A DNA stretch of 64,000 nucleotides from positions 124,001 to 188,000 of the forward strand of contig CAXXXM010000001.1 in the NCBI GenBank assembly GCA_963663265.2, given 5' to 3'. Below are positions 26,907 through 34,864 of the stretch, one piece after another (position 1 is the first letter of the stretch; the number at the start of each line of letters is the position of its first letter). Position numbers and translations under genes: made by a program. This DNA comes from JAEXOD01 sp963663265. GTDB taxonomy: Bacteria > Bacteroidota > Ignavibacteria > Ignavibacteriales > Melioribacteraceae. Under the pieces are notes generated by a model. That model was not told the origin of the DNA. It made no database searches and saw only the letters and a list, made by a program, of their open reading frames with translations.

Positions 26907-27533
26907 ATGAAGTTAGAAGTATATAAAATAGATGGTACAAAAACAGGCGAGTCAGTTGAACTTGCAGATTCAATATTTGGAATTGAACCAAATGATCATA
27001 TCATTTACCTTTCTGTTAAAGCCACTTTAGCAAATAAAAGACAAGGTACTTCAAAAGCTAAAGAAAGATGTGAAGTTAGTGGTGGTGGTAAAAAGCCTTG
27101 GAAACAGAAAGGCCGTGGTGGAGCTCGTGCTGGTACATCTCGCTCTCCATTATGGGTTGGTGGTGGTACAATATTTGGACCTAAACCAAGAAATTATAGA
27201 CAAAAAGTAAACAAAAAAGCTAATATTTTAGCACGTAAGAGTGCGTTATCATATAAAGCAAAAGCTGAACAAATTATTGTTGTAGAAAACTTTAATTTTG
27301 AAGCTCCAAAAACTAAAGAATTAGTTAATATATTTAATGCACTAAAGATTAATGGTAAAAAAACTTTATTATTAACTGATGGATTAAACGTAAATGTTTA
27401 CAAATCAGGTAGAAATATTGAAAAAGTAAATGTAGTAGAATCATATAAAGCATCATCATACGATATTTTGAACAATCAGATATTGTTAATTCAGAAAGGT
27501 GCTGTTGAATCTTTAGTAAATTCGTTAAATTAA
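26907..27533 (+). CDS. rplD: Large ribosomal subunit protein uL4
   Basis: The 208-residue protein lines the exit tunnel with its basic loop (RCEVSGGGKKPWKQKGRGGARAGT, then SPLWVGGGTIFGPKPRNY). In E. coli it also regulates the S10 operon; no such leader structure was identified here. It follows rplC by 12 bases and precedes rplW by 10. Confidence 0.97.
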   Translation: MKLEVYKIDGTKTGESVELADSIFGIEPNDHIIYLSVKATLANKRQGTSKAKERCEVSGGGKKPWKQKGRGGARAGTSRSPLWVGGGTIFGPKPRNYRQKVNKKANILARKSALSYKAKAEQIIVVENFNFEAPKTKELVNIFNALKINGKKTLLLTDGLNVNVYKSGRNIEKVNVVESYKASSYDILNNQILLIQKGAVESLVNSLN

Positions 27534-27543
27534 TGTTGGTAAA

Positions 27544-27843
27544 ATGATGCAAAAAATATTAATTAAACCCTTTATAACCGAAAAAATGACTGCTATAACA
27601 GAAGCAAGTCCTAATAAATATGGATTTATTGTAGCTGTTGATGCAAATAAAATTGAAATTGCAAAAGCAGTAGAAGCAAAATTTAATGTTGAAGTGGTAG
27701 CTGTAAATACAGTAAAATATAAAGGTAAAGTTAAAACTCAGTTTACCAAAAAAGGTAAATTTGAAGGTAGAACACCTAAATTTAAGAAGGCGTTTATTAC
27801 TTTGAAAAAAGATCAAGTAATAGATTTATTCGGACAAGTATAG
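27544..27843 (+). CDS. rplW: Large ribosomal subunit protein uL23
   Basis: The 99-residue protein sits at the tunnel exit and docks trigger factor and SRP. It shows ILIKPFITEKMT, NKYGFIVAVDANKIEIAKAVEAKFNV and the KKAFITLKKDQVIDLF end. The length and the neighbours rplD and rplB are as usual. The start ATG is close to the rplD stop, with a weak ribosome binding site. Confidence 0.97.
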   Translation: MMQKILIKPFITEKMTAITEASPNKYGFIVAVDANKIEIAKAVEAKFNVEVVAVNTVKYKGKVKTQFTKKGKFEGRTPKFKKAFITLKKDQVIDLFGQV

Positions 27844-27865
27844 AGTAGGATTGGAGTTATTATAA

Positions 27866-28687
27866 ATGGCTATAAGAAAATTAAAACCAGTAACACCAGG
27901 AACAAGATTTTTATCATATTCATCTTTTAATGAAATAACTAAAGTTGGTCCTGAAAAATCATTATTGGCACCTATATCGAAGTCTGGTGGTAGAAATAAC
28001 AACGGTCGTGTTACTACAAGATTTAGAGGCGGTGGACATAAAAGGAAATACAGAATAATTGACTTTAAGAGAGATAAATATGGAATTGAAGCTAAAGTAG
28101 CATCAATTGAATATGATCCAAATCGTACATCAAGAATTGCTTTATTACACTATGTTGATGGTGAAAAAAGGTATATTATAGCTCCTGATGGCTTAAAAGT
28201 TGGTGACAAATTAATGTCTGGTCCTAAAAGTGAAATTAAAATAGGGAACGCATTAAAAATTAAAGATTTACCATTAGGTAGTTTTATACATAATGTTGAA
28301 TTGAAACCTGGAAAAGGGGGACAATTAGGTAGATCAGCAGGTTCTTCTATTCAATTAATGGCAAAAGAAGGACAAAATGCAACATTAAAAATGCCTTCTG
28401 GCGAAATAAGATTAGTAAGTGTTGAATGCATGGCTACTTATGGTGTAGTTGGCAACCATGATCATGAAAATATAAGTCTTGGTAAAGCCGGAAGAAAACG
28501 TTGGTTAGGCAAACGACCACATGTTCGTGGTGTTGCAATGAACCCAGTAGATCACCCAATGGGTGGTGGTGAAGGTAAAACTTCAGGTGGTGGACATCCA
28601 GTATCACCATGGGGTCAAAAAGCAAAAGGCTTAAAGACAAGAAAGAGAAAAAATCCATCTAATAAATATATTGTAAAACGAAGATAA
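27866..28687 (+). CDS. rplB: Large ribosomal subunit protein uL2
   Basis: The 273-residue protein is one of the most conserved ribosomal proteins and is needed for subunit joining and peptidyl transfer. Signatures include GRNNNGRVTTRFRGGGHKRKYR, GKGGQLGRSAGSSIQLMAKEG and the active-site-proximal RGVAMNPVDHPMGGGEGKTSGG, with the catalytically implicated histidine in the last stretch. Length is normal. Confidence 0.98.
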   Translation: MAIRKLKPVTPGTRFLSYSSFNEITKVGPEKSLLAPISKSGGRNNNGRVTTRFRGGGHKRKYRIIDFKRDKYGIEAKVASIEYDPNRTSRIALLHYVDGEKRYIIAPDGLKVGDKLMSGPKSEIKIGNALKIKDLPLGSFIHNVELKPGKGGQLGRSAGSSIQLMAKEGQNATLKMPSGEIRLVSVECMATYGVVGNHDHENISLGKAGRKRWLGKRPHVRGVAMNPVDHPMGGGEGKTSGGGHPVSPWGQKAKGLKTRKRKNPSNKYIVKRR

Positions 28688-28702
28688 GTTAGAGAATAAA
28701 AA

Positions 28703-28990
28703 ATGCCAAGATCAGTAAAAAAAGGTCCTTTCATCGATAAAAAATTATTAGAGAAAGTGCTAAAAATGAACAATGCAGGACAAAAGAAAATAATTAAAAC
28801 CTGGTCACGTTCAAGTACTATATCTCCAGAATTTGTTGGTCATACTATTGCAATCCATAATGGAAACAAAATGATACCTGTTTATGTATCAGAAAATATG
28901 GTAGGACATAAATTTGGTGAATTTTCTCCAACAAGAATATTCCGTGGTCATCCCGGAACAAAAGCTGAAAAAGCTTCAAAAGTTAAGTAA
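28703..28990 (+). CDS. rpsS: Small ribosomal subunit protein uS19
   Basis: The 95-residue protein lies in the 30S head beside S13 and the A-site tRNA. It begins PRSVKKGPFIDKKLLEKV and includes TWSRSSTISPEFVGHTIAIHNG and MVGHKFGEFSPTR. It follows rplB by 15 bases and keeps the standard rplB-rpsS-rplV order. Confidence 0.98.
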   Translation: MPRSVKKGPFIDKKLLEKVLKMNNAGQKKIIKTWSRSSTISPEFVGHTIAIHNGNKMIPVYVSENMVGHKFGEFSPTRIFRGHPGTKAEKASKVK

Positions 28991-29010
28991 AGATAATTAG
29001 AGGAATATTG

Positions 29011-29355
29011 ATGGAAGCAAAAGCCACAAATAAGTACATAGGAACTTCGCCTCGAAAGATGAGAATGGTAATAGATTTGATTAGAGGTAAAGCTGTTGAT
29101 CAAGCTATTGAAATATTACATTTCAATACAAGACACGCTGCAAAAGATGCTGAAAAAGTTTTAAGATCAGCAGTAGCAAATATTATGAATAAAGAAGAAA
29201 ATAATAAATTAGATACATCAGATTTATTTGTAAAAGAAGTATATGTAAATCAAGGACCTTCAGTAAAACGTATATTGCCTGCACCAATGGGTAGAGCATA
29301 TCGAATGAGAAAGCGTTCAAATCATTTAACAATAATTGTTGCAACAAAAGGATAA
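29011..29355 (+). CDS. rplV: Large ribosomal subunit protein uL22
   Basis: The 114-residue protein lines the exit tunnel with its beta hairpin (VNQGPSVKRILPAPMGRAYRMRKRS). The N-terminal part has NKYIGTSPRKMRMVIDLIRGK. The ATG at 29011 is chosen over the TTG at 29008 because the AGAGG ribosome binding site (28999-29003) is 7 bases from the ATG and only 4 from the TTG. It is followed closely by rpsC. Confidence 0.96.
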   Translation: MEAKATNKYIGTSPRKMRMVIDLIRGKAVDQAIEILHFNTRHAAKDAEKVLRSAVANIMNKEENNKLDTSDLFVKEVYVNQGPSVKRILPAPMGRAYRMRKRSNHLTIIVATKG

Positions 29356-29370
29356 TTCAGGAGAACTTTT

Positions 29371-30012
29371 TTGGGTCAGAAAACACATCCAATAGGTTTT
29401 AGAGTCGGCGTCATAAGAGGCTGGGAATCTAACTGGTATGAAAATCATAGTTATGCCAGCAAATTATTAGAGGACAAGAAACTTAGAAGTTATTTAAGAA
29501 ACCGTCTTAAAAAAGCCGGCCTATCTCGAATAGTAATTGATAGGACATCAAAGAACATAACAGTAACACTTTACACATCTCGTCCAGGTGTTGTAATCGG
29601 TAAAAGCGGAAAAGAAATTTCGCAGATTGAACAAGAATTAAAAAAATATACCGATAAAGAAGTGAAAATTCAAATTTCTGAAGTTAAACGTCCGGAAATT
29701 GATGCAAATTTGGTGGCTGAAACAATTGCTACACAAATTGAAGGTAGAATCTCATTTAGAAGAGCGATGAAACAAGCAATATCATCAGCGATGAGAATGG
29801 GAGCAGAAGGTATCAGAATCATGTGTTCAGGCAGATTAGGTGGAGCAGAAATGGCTCGTACTGAACAGTATAAGGAAGGAAAAATTCCACTACACACAAT
29901 TAGAGCTGATATAGATTATGCTACCAATACCGCACGAACTATCTATGGTGCCATCGGTATCAAGGTATGGATTTCTAACGGCGAAAAACTTGGTAAACGT
30001 ATATCAGAATAA
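29371..30012 (+). CDS. rpsC: Small ribosomal subunit protein uS3
   Basis: The 213-residue protein forms part of the mRNA entry channel. It begins GQKTHPIGFRVGVIRGWESNWY, has a KH domain (TSRPGVVIGKSGKEISQIEQEL) and ends with GAIGIKVWISNGEKLGK. The start is TTG, placed 7 bases after CAGGAGAA. The C-terminus is short, without the extra tail seen in some lineages. Confidence 0.98.
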   Translation: MGQKTHPIGFRVGVIRGWESNWYENHSYASKLLEDKKLRSYLRNRLKKAGLSRIVIDRTSKNITVTLYTSRPGVVIGKSGKEISQIEQELKKYTDKEVKIQISEVKRPEIDANLVAETIATQIEGRISFRRAMKQAISSAMRMGAEGIRIMCSGRLGGAEMARTEQYKEGKIPLHTIRADIDYATNTARTIYGAIGIKVWISNGEKLGKRISE

Positions 30013-30030
30013 GAGCTTAGAGGTTAATTA

Positions 30031-30453
30031 ATGTTACAGCCAAAACGAGTAAAATATAGAAAATCACAACGCGGAAGGCGAAAAGGCTTTGCTACACGTG
30101 GACACTTAGTGGATTTTGGTGATTTTGGATTAAAAGCTTTAGAGCCAGCTTGGATAACAAGCCGTCAAATTGAAGCATGCAGAATTGCAATAACAAGAAA
30201 GATGAAACGTGATGGTAAAGTATGGATAAGAATTTTTCCAGACAAACCAGTATCTAAAAAACCATTAGAAACTCGTATGGGAAAAGGTAAAGGTGCTCCT
30301 GAATTTTGGGTAGCAGTTGTAAAACCCGGAAGAATTATGTTTGAAGTATCTGGAGTTTCACGTGAGATAGCAACAGAAGCTTTAACAGTTGCAATGCATA
30401 AGTTACCGATTAAAGCTAAGATTGTAGTTAGACCGGATTATGAACAGGAGTAA
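30031..30453 (+). CDS. rplP: Large ribosomal subunit protein uL16
   Basis: The 140-residue protein contacts the A-site tRNA on the 50S subunit. It begins MLQPKRVKYRKSQRGRRKGF and has ARRIAITRK-type sequence (CRIAITRKMKRDGKVWIRIF), DKPVSKKPLETRMGKGKG and the C-terminal KLPIKAKIVVR. It follows rpsC by 18 bases and precedes rpmC. Confidence 0.98.
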   Translation: MLQPKRVKYRKSQRGRRKGFATRGHLVDFGDFGLKALEPAWITSRQIEACRIAITRKMKRDGKVWIRIFPDKPVSKKPLETRMGKGKGAPEFWVAVVKPGRIMFEVSGVSREIATEALTVAMHKLPIKAKIVVRPDYEQE

Positions 30454-30461
30454 AAATTACA

Positions 30462-30692
30462 ATGAAAATATATGAAATACGTGAAATGAGTAGCCAAGAG
30501 CTACAAACAAGAATTGTAGAAGAAGAAAGCAATCTTATTGATTTAAGATTTCAAAATGAGCTAAAAAATCTTACTAATACTGCAAAATTGCATACAGTTA
30601 GAAAAGATATAGCTAAGATGAAAACAGTTCTTAGAGAAAGAGAACTTCAGAGTGCAAAAGGCTCTAAAGAAACAAAAGATGGAGATAAGTAG
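30462..30692 (+). CDS. rpmC: Large ribosomal subunit protein uL29
   Basis: The 76-residue protein is a two-helix hairpin near the tunnel exit beside L23. It shows REMSSQELQTRIVEEESNLI, LRFQNELKNLTNTAKLHTVR and KDIAKMKTVLRERE, which fit L29. The last 14 residues are a short charged tail (SAKGSKETKDGDK). It follows rplP by 8 bases. Confidence 0.95.
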   Translation: MKIYEIREMSSQELQTRIVEEESNLIDLRFQNELKNLTNTAKLHTVRKDIAKMKTVLRERELQSAKGSKETKDGDK

Positions 30693-30697
30693 TACTT

Positions 30698-30955
30698 ATG
30701 GAAAACAAAAGTCTTAGAAAAATTAAAGTTGGTGAAGTAATATCCAATAAAATGGAAAAAAGTATTGTTGTTGCAATTGAAAGACAAGTTGCTCACCCGA
30801 TTTACAAAAAATACTTCAAAAAAACAACTAAATTAATGGCTCATGATGAAAAGAACGAATGCCGAGTTGGCGACGTAGTAAAAATCGAAGAGACAAGACC
30901 ATTAAGCAAAAGAAAGAAATGGCGTTTAGTTGAAATTGTAGAAAAAGCTAAGTAA
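30698..30955 (+). CDS. rpsQ: Small ribosomal subunit protein uS17
   Basis: The 85-residue OB-fold protein binds 16S rRNA early in 30S assembly. It has the family pattern KIKVGEVISNKMEKSIVVAIERQ (given here in part), YKKYFKKTTKLMAHDEKNE and VGDVVKIEETRPLSKRKKW. It lies 5 bases after rpmC and 27 before rplN. Confidence 0.97.
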   Translation: MENKSLRKIKVGEVISNKMEKSIVVAIERQVAHPIYKKYFKKTTKLMAHDEKNECRVGDVVKIEETRPLSKRKKWRLVEIVEKAK

Positions 30956-30982
30956 TTGGTATATCGATAAGGAGTTTATTCA

Positions 30983-31351
30983 ATGATACAGCAAGAAACA
31001 AATTTAGTAGTAGCTGATAATTCAGGTGCAAAAAGAGTACGATGTATTAAAGTACTTGGCGGAACACGCAGAAGATACGCAAGCGTTGGAGATGTAATAG
31101 TAGTATCCGTTAAATCTGCTATACCAGGTGGCGGAGTTAAAAAAGGTGAAGTTTCTAAAGCAGTTATAGTAAGAACTAAAAAAGAAATTAGACGTACAGA
31201 CGGTTCTTATATAAGATTTGATGAAAATGCTGCAGTTTTATTAAATAATCAAGGTGAACCAAGAGGAACTCGTATTTTTGGACCTGTAGCTAGAGAATTA
31301 CGAGATAGAAAGTATATGAAAATTATTTCTTTAGCACCAGAAGTATTATAA
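30983..31351 (+). CDS. rplN: Large ribosomal subunit protein uL14
   Basis: The 122-residue protein is part of the subunit interface and contacts 16S rRNA. It begins MIQQETNLVVADNSGAKRVR and contains AIPGGGVKKGEVSKAVIVRT, FDENAAVLLNNQGEPRGTRI and FGPVARELRDRKYMKIISLA. The ATG follows AAGGAGTTT. Standard length and place in the spc operon. Confidence 0.98.
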   Translation: MIQQETNLVVADNSGAKRVRCIKVLGGTRRRYASVGDVIVVSVKSAIPGGGVKKGEVSKAVIVRTKKEIRRTDGSYIRFDENAAVLLNNQGEPRGTRIFGPVARELRDRKYMKIISLAPEVL

Positions 31352-31365
31352 TAAGAGGTTACAAG

Positions 31366-31695
31366 ATGAAAATACATAAAAATGATAATGTAATTGTTGT
31401 TGCCGGAAATAACAAAGGTTCTAAAGGGAAAGTATTAAAAGTATTCCCTAAAGAAAACAGAGTGATTATAGAAGGTGTTAACATTCATAAGAAACATACA
31501 AAACCTAATCAGAAGAATCCTCAAGGTGGAATTGTAGAAAAAGAAGCACCAATCCATGTTTCTAACGTAATGGTTATTGATCCTAAAAGCAATGAACCAA
31601 CTCGAATTGGTAAAAAAGTAATTATTGATGATAAAACCGGAAAACAAGTAAGAGTACGCGTTAGTAAATCTAGCGGCGAAATGTTAGATAAATAA
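31366..31695 (+). CDS. rplX: Large ribosomal subunit protein uL24
   Basis: The 109-residue protein starts 50S assembly by binding the 5' end of 23S rRNA. A KOW motif (NDNVIVVAGNNKGSKGKVLK) is followed by GVNIHKKHTKPNQKNPQGGI and the usual ISNVM-type segment (HVSNVMVIDPKSNEPTRIG). It follows rplN by 14 bases. Confidence 0.97.
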   Translation: MKIHKNDNVIVVAGNNKGSKGKVLKVFPKENRVIIEGVNIHKKHTKPNQKNPQGGIVEKEAPIHVSNVMVIDPKSNEPTRIGKKVIIDDKTGKQVRVRVSKSSGEMLDK

Positions 31696-31716
31696 TATTG
31701 AGGATAAAGTTTAAAA

Positions 31717-32382
31717 ATGGCTAAACAAGAAAAAGCACAAAATAAGCAAGCACAGCCTAATAAAAAAGATAAAGCTGCAAAAGTAGCTGAAGTAGAAAAA
31801 GTTGTTGAAACTTTTGTAGAAGAAAAAGTGCCTGCAAGATTATTTGAGAAATATAATAAAGAGATTATTGCCAAATTAAAGAATGATTTCTCATATGATA
31901 ATATTATGGAAGTTCCTAAGTTAGTAAAAATTGTTGTTAACATGGGAGTTGGTGAAGCTGCTTCAGATAGTAAATTATTAGATGAAGCAATAAAGGACTT
32001 AGAAACTATTACAGGTCAAAAAGCATCTGTAAGAATAGCAAGAAAATCTATTTCAAATTTCAAACTCCGTGAAGGAATGAAAATTGGTGCTATGGTAACA
32101 TTAAGAGCAAATAAAATGTATGAATTTTTAGATAGATTTGTTACATTAGCTTTGCCACGTGTACGTGACTTTAAAGGTATTTCTGATAAATCGTTTGATG
32201 GTAAGGGAAATTATACAGTTGGAATTAAAGAACAAATTATTTTCCCTGAAATAAATGTAGATAAAATTAACAAAGTTAGAGGTATGGATATTACCTTTGT
32301 AACTACTGCTAAAACAGACAAAGAAGCACATGCATTATTAGCTGCTTTTGGTGTACCTTTTAGAAAGAAAGAAATTAATTAA
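31717..32382 (+). CDS. rplE: Large ribosomal subunit protein uL5 with extended N-terminus
   Basis: The protein has 221 residues against about 180 in the usual family. The core begins around PARLFEKYNKEIIAKLK and has VPKLVKIVVNMGVGEA, TGQKASVRIARKSISNFKLREG and FPEINVDKINKVRGMDI. L5 binds 5S rRNA and bridges to the 30S head. The extra 38 residues are rich in K, E, Q and A (AKQEKAQNKQAQPNKKDKAA and then VEKVVETFVEEK). The ATG at 31717 follows GAGGATAAAGTTTAAAA; a shorter start is not obvious, because the next ATG lies inside the core. Confidence 0.93.
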   Translation: MAKQEKAQNKQAQPNKKDKAAKVAEVEKVVETFVEEKVPARLFEKYNKEIIAKLKNDFSYDNIMEVPKLVKIVVNMGVGEAASDSKLLDEAIKDLETITGQKASVRIARKSISNFKLREGMKIGAMVTLRANKMYEFLDRFVTLALPRVRDFKGISDKSFDGKGNYTVGIKEQIIFPEINVDKINKVRGMDITFVTTAKTDKEAHALLAAFGVPFRKKEIN

Positions 32383-32391
32383 GGGATATAT

Positions 32392-32661
32392 ATGGCAAGA
32401 AAAGGCTTAATAGCTCGAGAAGAGAAAAAAAGAAAAGCAGTTGAAAAATACGCAGCTCTTCGTAAAGAATTAAAAGAAAAAGGTGATTACGAAGCATTAA
32501 TGGCTTTACCGAGAAATGCTTCTCCTGTACGCTTACATAATAGATGTTTAATGACTGGTCGTCCACGCGGATTCTATAGAAAATTTGGTGTTTCCAGATT
32601 AGTATTTAGAGAAATGGCTCTCCGTGGTGAGATACCAGGTATCAAAAAAGCAAGTTGGTAA
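32392..32661 (+). CDS. rpsN: Small ribosomal subunit protein uS14
   Basis: The 89-residue protein is the long, zinc-free S14 form: no CxxC pairs are present. Visible signatures are ARKGLIAREEKKRKAVEKYA, LPRNASPVRLHNRCLMTGRP and RGFYRKFGVSRLVFREMALR, ending IPGIKKASW. It helps assemble the 30S head. It follows rplE by 9 bases. Confidence 0.98.
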   Translation: MARKGLIAREEKKRKAVEKYAALRKELKEKGDYEALMALPRNASPVRLHNRCLMTGRPRGFYRKFGVSRLVFREMALRGEIPGIKKASW

Positions 32662-32680
32662 TTTTTTTGGAGGAACAATA

Positions 32681-33076
32681 ATGCCAGTAACCGATCCGAT
32701 AGCTGATTATTTGACACGTGTTCGTAATGCTGTTAAAGCAAAAAAGAAATACGTAGATATACCAGCTTCAAAAATGAAAATAAGTTTAAGCGAAATATTA
32801 AAAAATAACAATTTTATTAAAGATTTTGTTATATTTGAAGATAATAAACAAAATATTATTCGCGTTCAGTTGAAGTATTCACAAAACGGTCCAGCTTTAA
32901 CTGGATTAAGAAGAATAAGTACCCCAGGATTAAGAAGATACGTTCCTGCTGATAGTGTACCTAAAGTATTAAATGGATTAGGATTATCCATTATATCAAC
33001 ATCAAAAGGATTGCTCACAGATAGAGATGCAAAAAAAGAGAATGTGGGCGGCGAAGTAATTTGCTATATTTGGTAA
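32681..33076 (+). CDS. rpsH: Small ribosomal subunit protein uS8
   Basis: The 131-residue protein begins PVTDPIADYLTRVRNAVKAK and ends with GLLTDRDAKKENVGGEVICYIW, both typical of S8. It binds helix 21 of 16S rRNA and in E. coli represses the spc operon. The frame is open upstream to 32624, overlapping rpsN, but the ATG at 32681 is preferred. It lies behind TTGGAGGAACAATA and gives the normal N-terminus. Confidence 0.97.
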   Translation: MPVTDPIADYLTRVRNAVKAKKKYVDIPASKMKISLSEILKNNNFIKDFVIFEDNKQNIIRVQLKYSQNGPALTGLRRISTPGLRRYVPADSVPKVLNGLGLSIISTSKGLLTDRDAKKENVGGEVICYIW

Positions 33077-33094
33077 TTTTAACGAGGTTTAACT

Positions 33095-33634
33095 GTGTCA
33101 AGAATTGGTAAAAAACCGATAAATATAATAAATGGTGTTACGGTTGTTAAAGTTGATGAGACCGTAAAAGTTAAAGGACCACTTGGAGAATTAGAAACCA
33201 AAGTAAGTCCAAATGTTAATGTAGAAATAACTAACGAAGAAATTATTGTTACACGTAACAATGATTTAAGAGAAAATAGAGCATTACATGGTTTAACACG
33301 TGCTTTAATACAAAATATGGTAACCGGTGTATCAACTGGATTTACTAAAACACTTGACATAGTTGGTGTTGGATATCGTGTAGAAGCAAAAGGCCAATGT
33401 ATTTTATTAAACTTAGGTTATTCACATCCAATATTATTTGAACCTCCAGTAGGTGTACAGTTTCAAGTTCCTACTGCAACTCAAATTAAAATATCGGGAT
33501 ATGATAAAGCGTTAGTTGGATTAATAGCTGCAAAAATTAGATCACTAAAAGAACCAGAACCATATAAAGGCAAAGGTATTAAATATAGTGATGAAGTTAT
33601 CATCAGAAAAGCCGGTAAAGCAGCTGGTAAGTAA
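33095..33634 (+). CDS. rplF: Large ribosomal subunit protein uL6
   Basis: The 179-residue protein sits next to the sarcin-ricin loop. It begins SRIGKKPINIINGVTVVKVD and has VKGPLGELETKVSPNVNVE, GVGYRVEAKGQCILLNLGYS and EPYKGKGIKYSDEVIIRKAG. The start is GTG behind ACGAGGTTTAACT. Standard length. Confidence 0.98.
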   Translation: MSRIGKKPINIINGVTVVKVDETVKVKGPLGELETKVSPNVNVEITNEEIIVTRNNDLRENRALHGLTRALIQNMVTGVSTGFTKTLDIVGVGYRVEAKGQCILLNLGYSHPILFEPPVGVQFQVPTATQIKISGYDKALVGLIAAKIRSLKEPEPYKGKGIKYSDEVIIRKAGKAAGK

Positions 33635-33659
33635 TAATCTTTAGGAGAGATGATAGAAG

Positions 33660-34025
33660 ATGATTAAAAGAGAATATAATTCAAGAAAAAGAAAACAAGA
33701 AAGAGTTAGAAAGAAAATTAAAGGAACTCCGGAAAAACCAAGACTTTCTGTTTTCAGAAGTTTAGATAAAATCTATTTACAAGTTATAGATGATGTTAAT
33801 GGAGTTACATTAGCAAGTGCATCATCATTAAGTAAAGAAATTGCAGAAGAAATTAAATCAACTAAAACTAAAGTTGCACAAAGTAAATTAGTTGGCAAAC
33901 ACTTAGGAAAGATTGCAATTGAAAAAGGGATTGAAACTGTAGTATTTGACAGAAACGGTTTTGGTTATCATGGCAGAATTAAAAGTGTAGCTGATGGTGC
34001 AAGAGAAGCAGGATTAAAATTCTAA
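33660..34025 (+). CDS. rplR: Large ribosomal subunit protein uL18
   Basis: The 121-residue protein binds 5S rRNA with L5 and L25. It has RKRKQERVRKKIKGTPEKPR, LSVFRSLDKIYLQVIDDVNG and FDRNGFGYHGRIKSVADGAR, and ends with the usual REAGLKF. The stop codon lies only 9 bases before the 5' end of a tRNA-Gln gene, so tRNA processing would cut the message directly behind rplR. Confidence 0.98.
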   Translation: MIKREYNSRKRKQERVRKKIKGTPEKPRLSVFRSLDKIYLQVIDDVNGVTLASASSLSKEIAEEIKSTKTKVAQSKLVGKHLGKIAIEKGIETVVFDRNGFGYHGRIKSVADGAREAGLKF

Positions 34026-34034
34026 AATTTTGAT

Positions 34035-34105
34035 TGCCGGGTCGTCTAATGGCAGGACTACGCCCTTTGGAGGCGTCTGTATAGGTTCGAATCCTGTCCC
34101 GGCAG
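34035..34105 (+). tRNA. tRNA-Gln (TTG), inside the spc operon
   Basis: The 71-base gene has acceptor TGCCGGG pairing with CCCGGCA, anticodon stem ACGCC/GGCGT with loop CTTTGGA (anticodon TTG), and T loop TTCGAAT. The discriminator is G73, as in tRNA-Gln. CCA is not encoded. It lies between rplR (ends 34025) and the rpsE ribosome binding site (34137-34140). Confidence 0.93.
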
Positions 34106-34146
34106 CAAATTTTTTTAAGTTATTATTTGAAACAACGGAGTTAAAA

Positions 34147-34653
34147 TTGAAGCCAAAAAAAGTATCGGGAATTGAAAACTTAAAAGAAAAGGTTGTACAT
34201 ATTAATCGTGTAGCCAAAGTAGTAAAAGGCGGTAGAAGATTTAGTTTCAACGCAATTGTAGTAGTTGGTGATGGAAATGGTCATGTTGGTGTTGGTTTAG
34301 GAAAGGCTAATGAAGTAACCGATGCTATTACAAAAGGAATGGAAGACGCTAAGAAAAACGTTTATAGAGTACCGGTAGTTAAAGGGACAATTCCACACGA
34401 AATAATTGGTAAGTATGGTGCTGGCAAAGTGTTATTAAAACCAGCTTCACCTGGTACAGGTTTGATTGCAGGTGGTGGTGTAAGAGCAGTATTGGAATCA
34501 GCCGGTATTCAAGATATCTTAACTAAGTCATTAGGTTCAAGCAATCCTCACAATCAAGTAAAAGCTACATTAAATGGTTTAATTAGCTTAATTGATGCCT
34601 ATACTATGGCAAGGAAACGCGGAATGACAGTTAATGAGTTATTCAATTCGTAA
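34147..34653 (+). CDS. rpsE: Small ribosomal subunit protein uS5
   Basis: The 168-residue protein acts in decoding fidelity and mRNA unwinding at the entry channel. It shows EKVVHINRVAKVVKGGRRFS, FNAIVVVGDGNGHVGVGLGK, KYGAGKVLLKPASPGTGLIA and GVRAVLESAGIQDILTKSLG. The frame is open back to 34030, but that stretch is the tRNA-Gln gene. The start is the TTG at 34147, six bases after a GGAG ribosome binding site (34137-34140), which gives the expected N-terminus. rpmD follows after 12 bases. Confidence 0.95.
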   Translation: MKPKKVSGIENLKEKVVHINRVAKVVKGGRRFSFNAIVVVGDGNGHVGVGLGKANEVTDAITKGMEDAKKNVYRVPVVKGTIPHEIIGKYGAGKVLLKPASPGTGLIAGGGVRAVLESAGIQDILTKSLGSSNPHNQVKATLNGLISLIDAYTMARKRGMTVNELFNS

Positions 34654-34665
34654 TAGAGGAAAAGA

Positions 34666-34854
34666 ATGAGCAAAAAATTAAAAATAACACAAGTACGTAG
34701 TATTATAGATAGACCTTTTACACAAAAAAGAACTATCGAGGCTCTTGGATTGGGAAGACCAAATTATGTAAAATTACATAATGATACTCCTCAAATAAGA
34801 GGTATGATTAATAAAGTTAGTCATCTTGTAACAGTTGAAGAAATTGAAGAATAG
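34666..34854 (+). CDS. rpmD: Large ribosomal subunit protein uL30
   Basis: The 62-residue protein has KLKITQVRSIIDRPFTQKRT, EALGLGRPNYVKLHNDTPQI and RGMINKVSHLVTVEE, the whole L30 pattern. It contacts 5S and 23S rRNA. AGAGGAAAAGA precedes the ATG. Standard place between rpsE and rplO. Confidence 0.97.
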   Translation: MSKKLKITQVRSIIDRPFTQKRTIEALGLGRPNYVKLHNDTPQIRGMINKVSHLVTVEEIEE

Positions 34855-34864
34855 GGTTAATAAT

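Noticed and set aside
31521..31943. 140-residue minus-strand frame over rplX and rplE
   Set aside because: It is antisense to two strongly conserved ribosomal protein genes, and its composition is the mirror of their codons.
34030..34146. N-terminal extension of rpsE (39 extra codons)
   Set aside because: The stretch is the tRNA-Gln gene. A TTG with a GGAG ribosome binding site at 34147 gives the normal S5 start.
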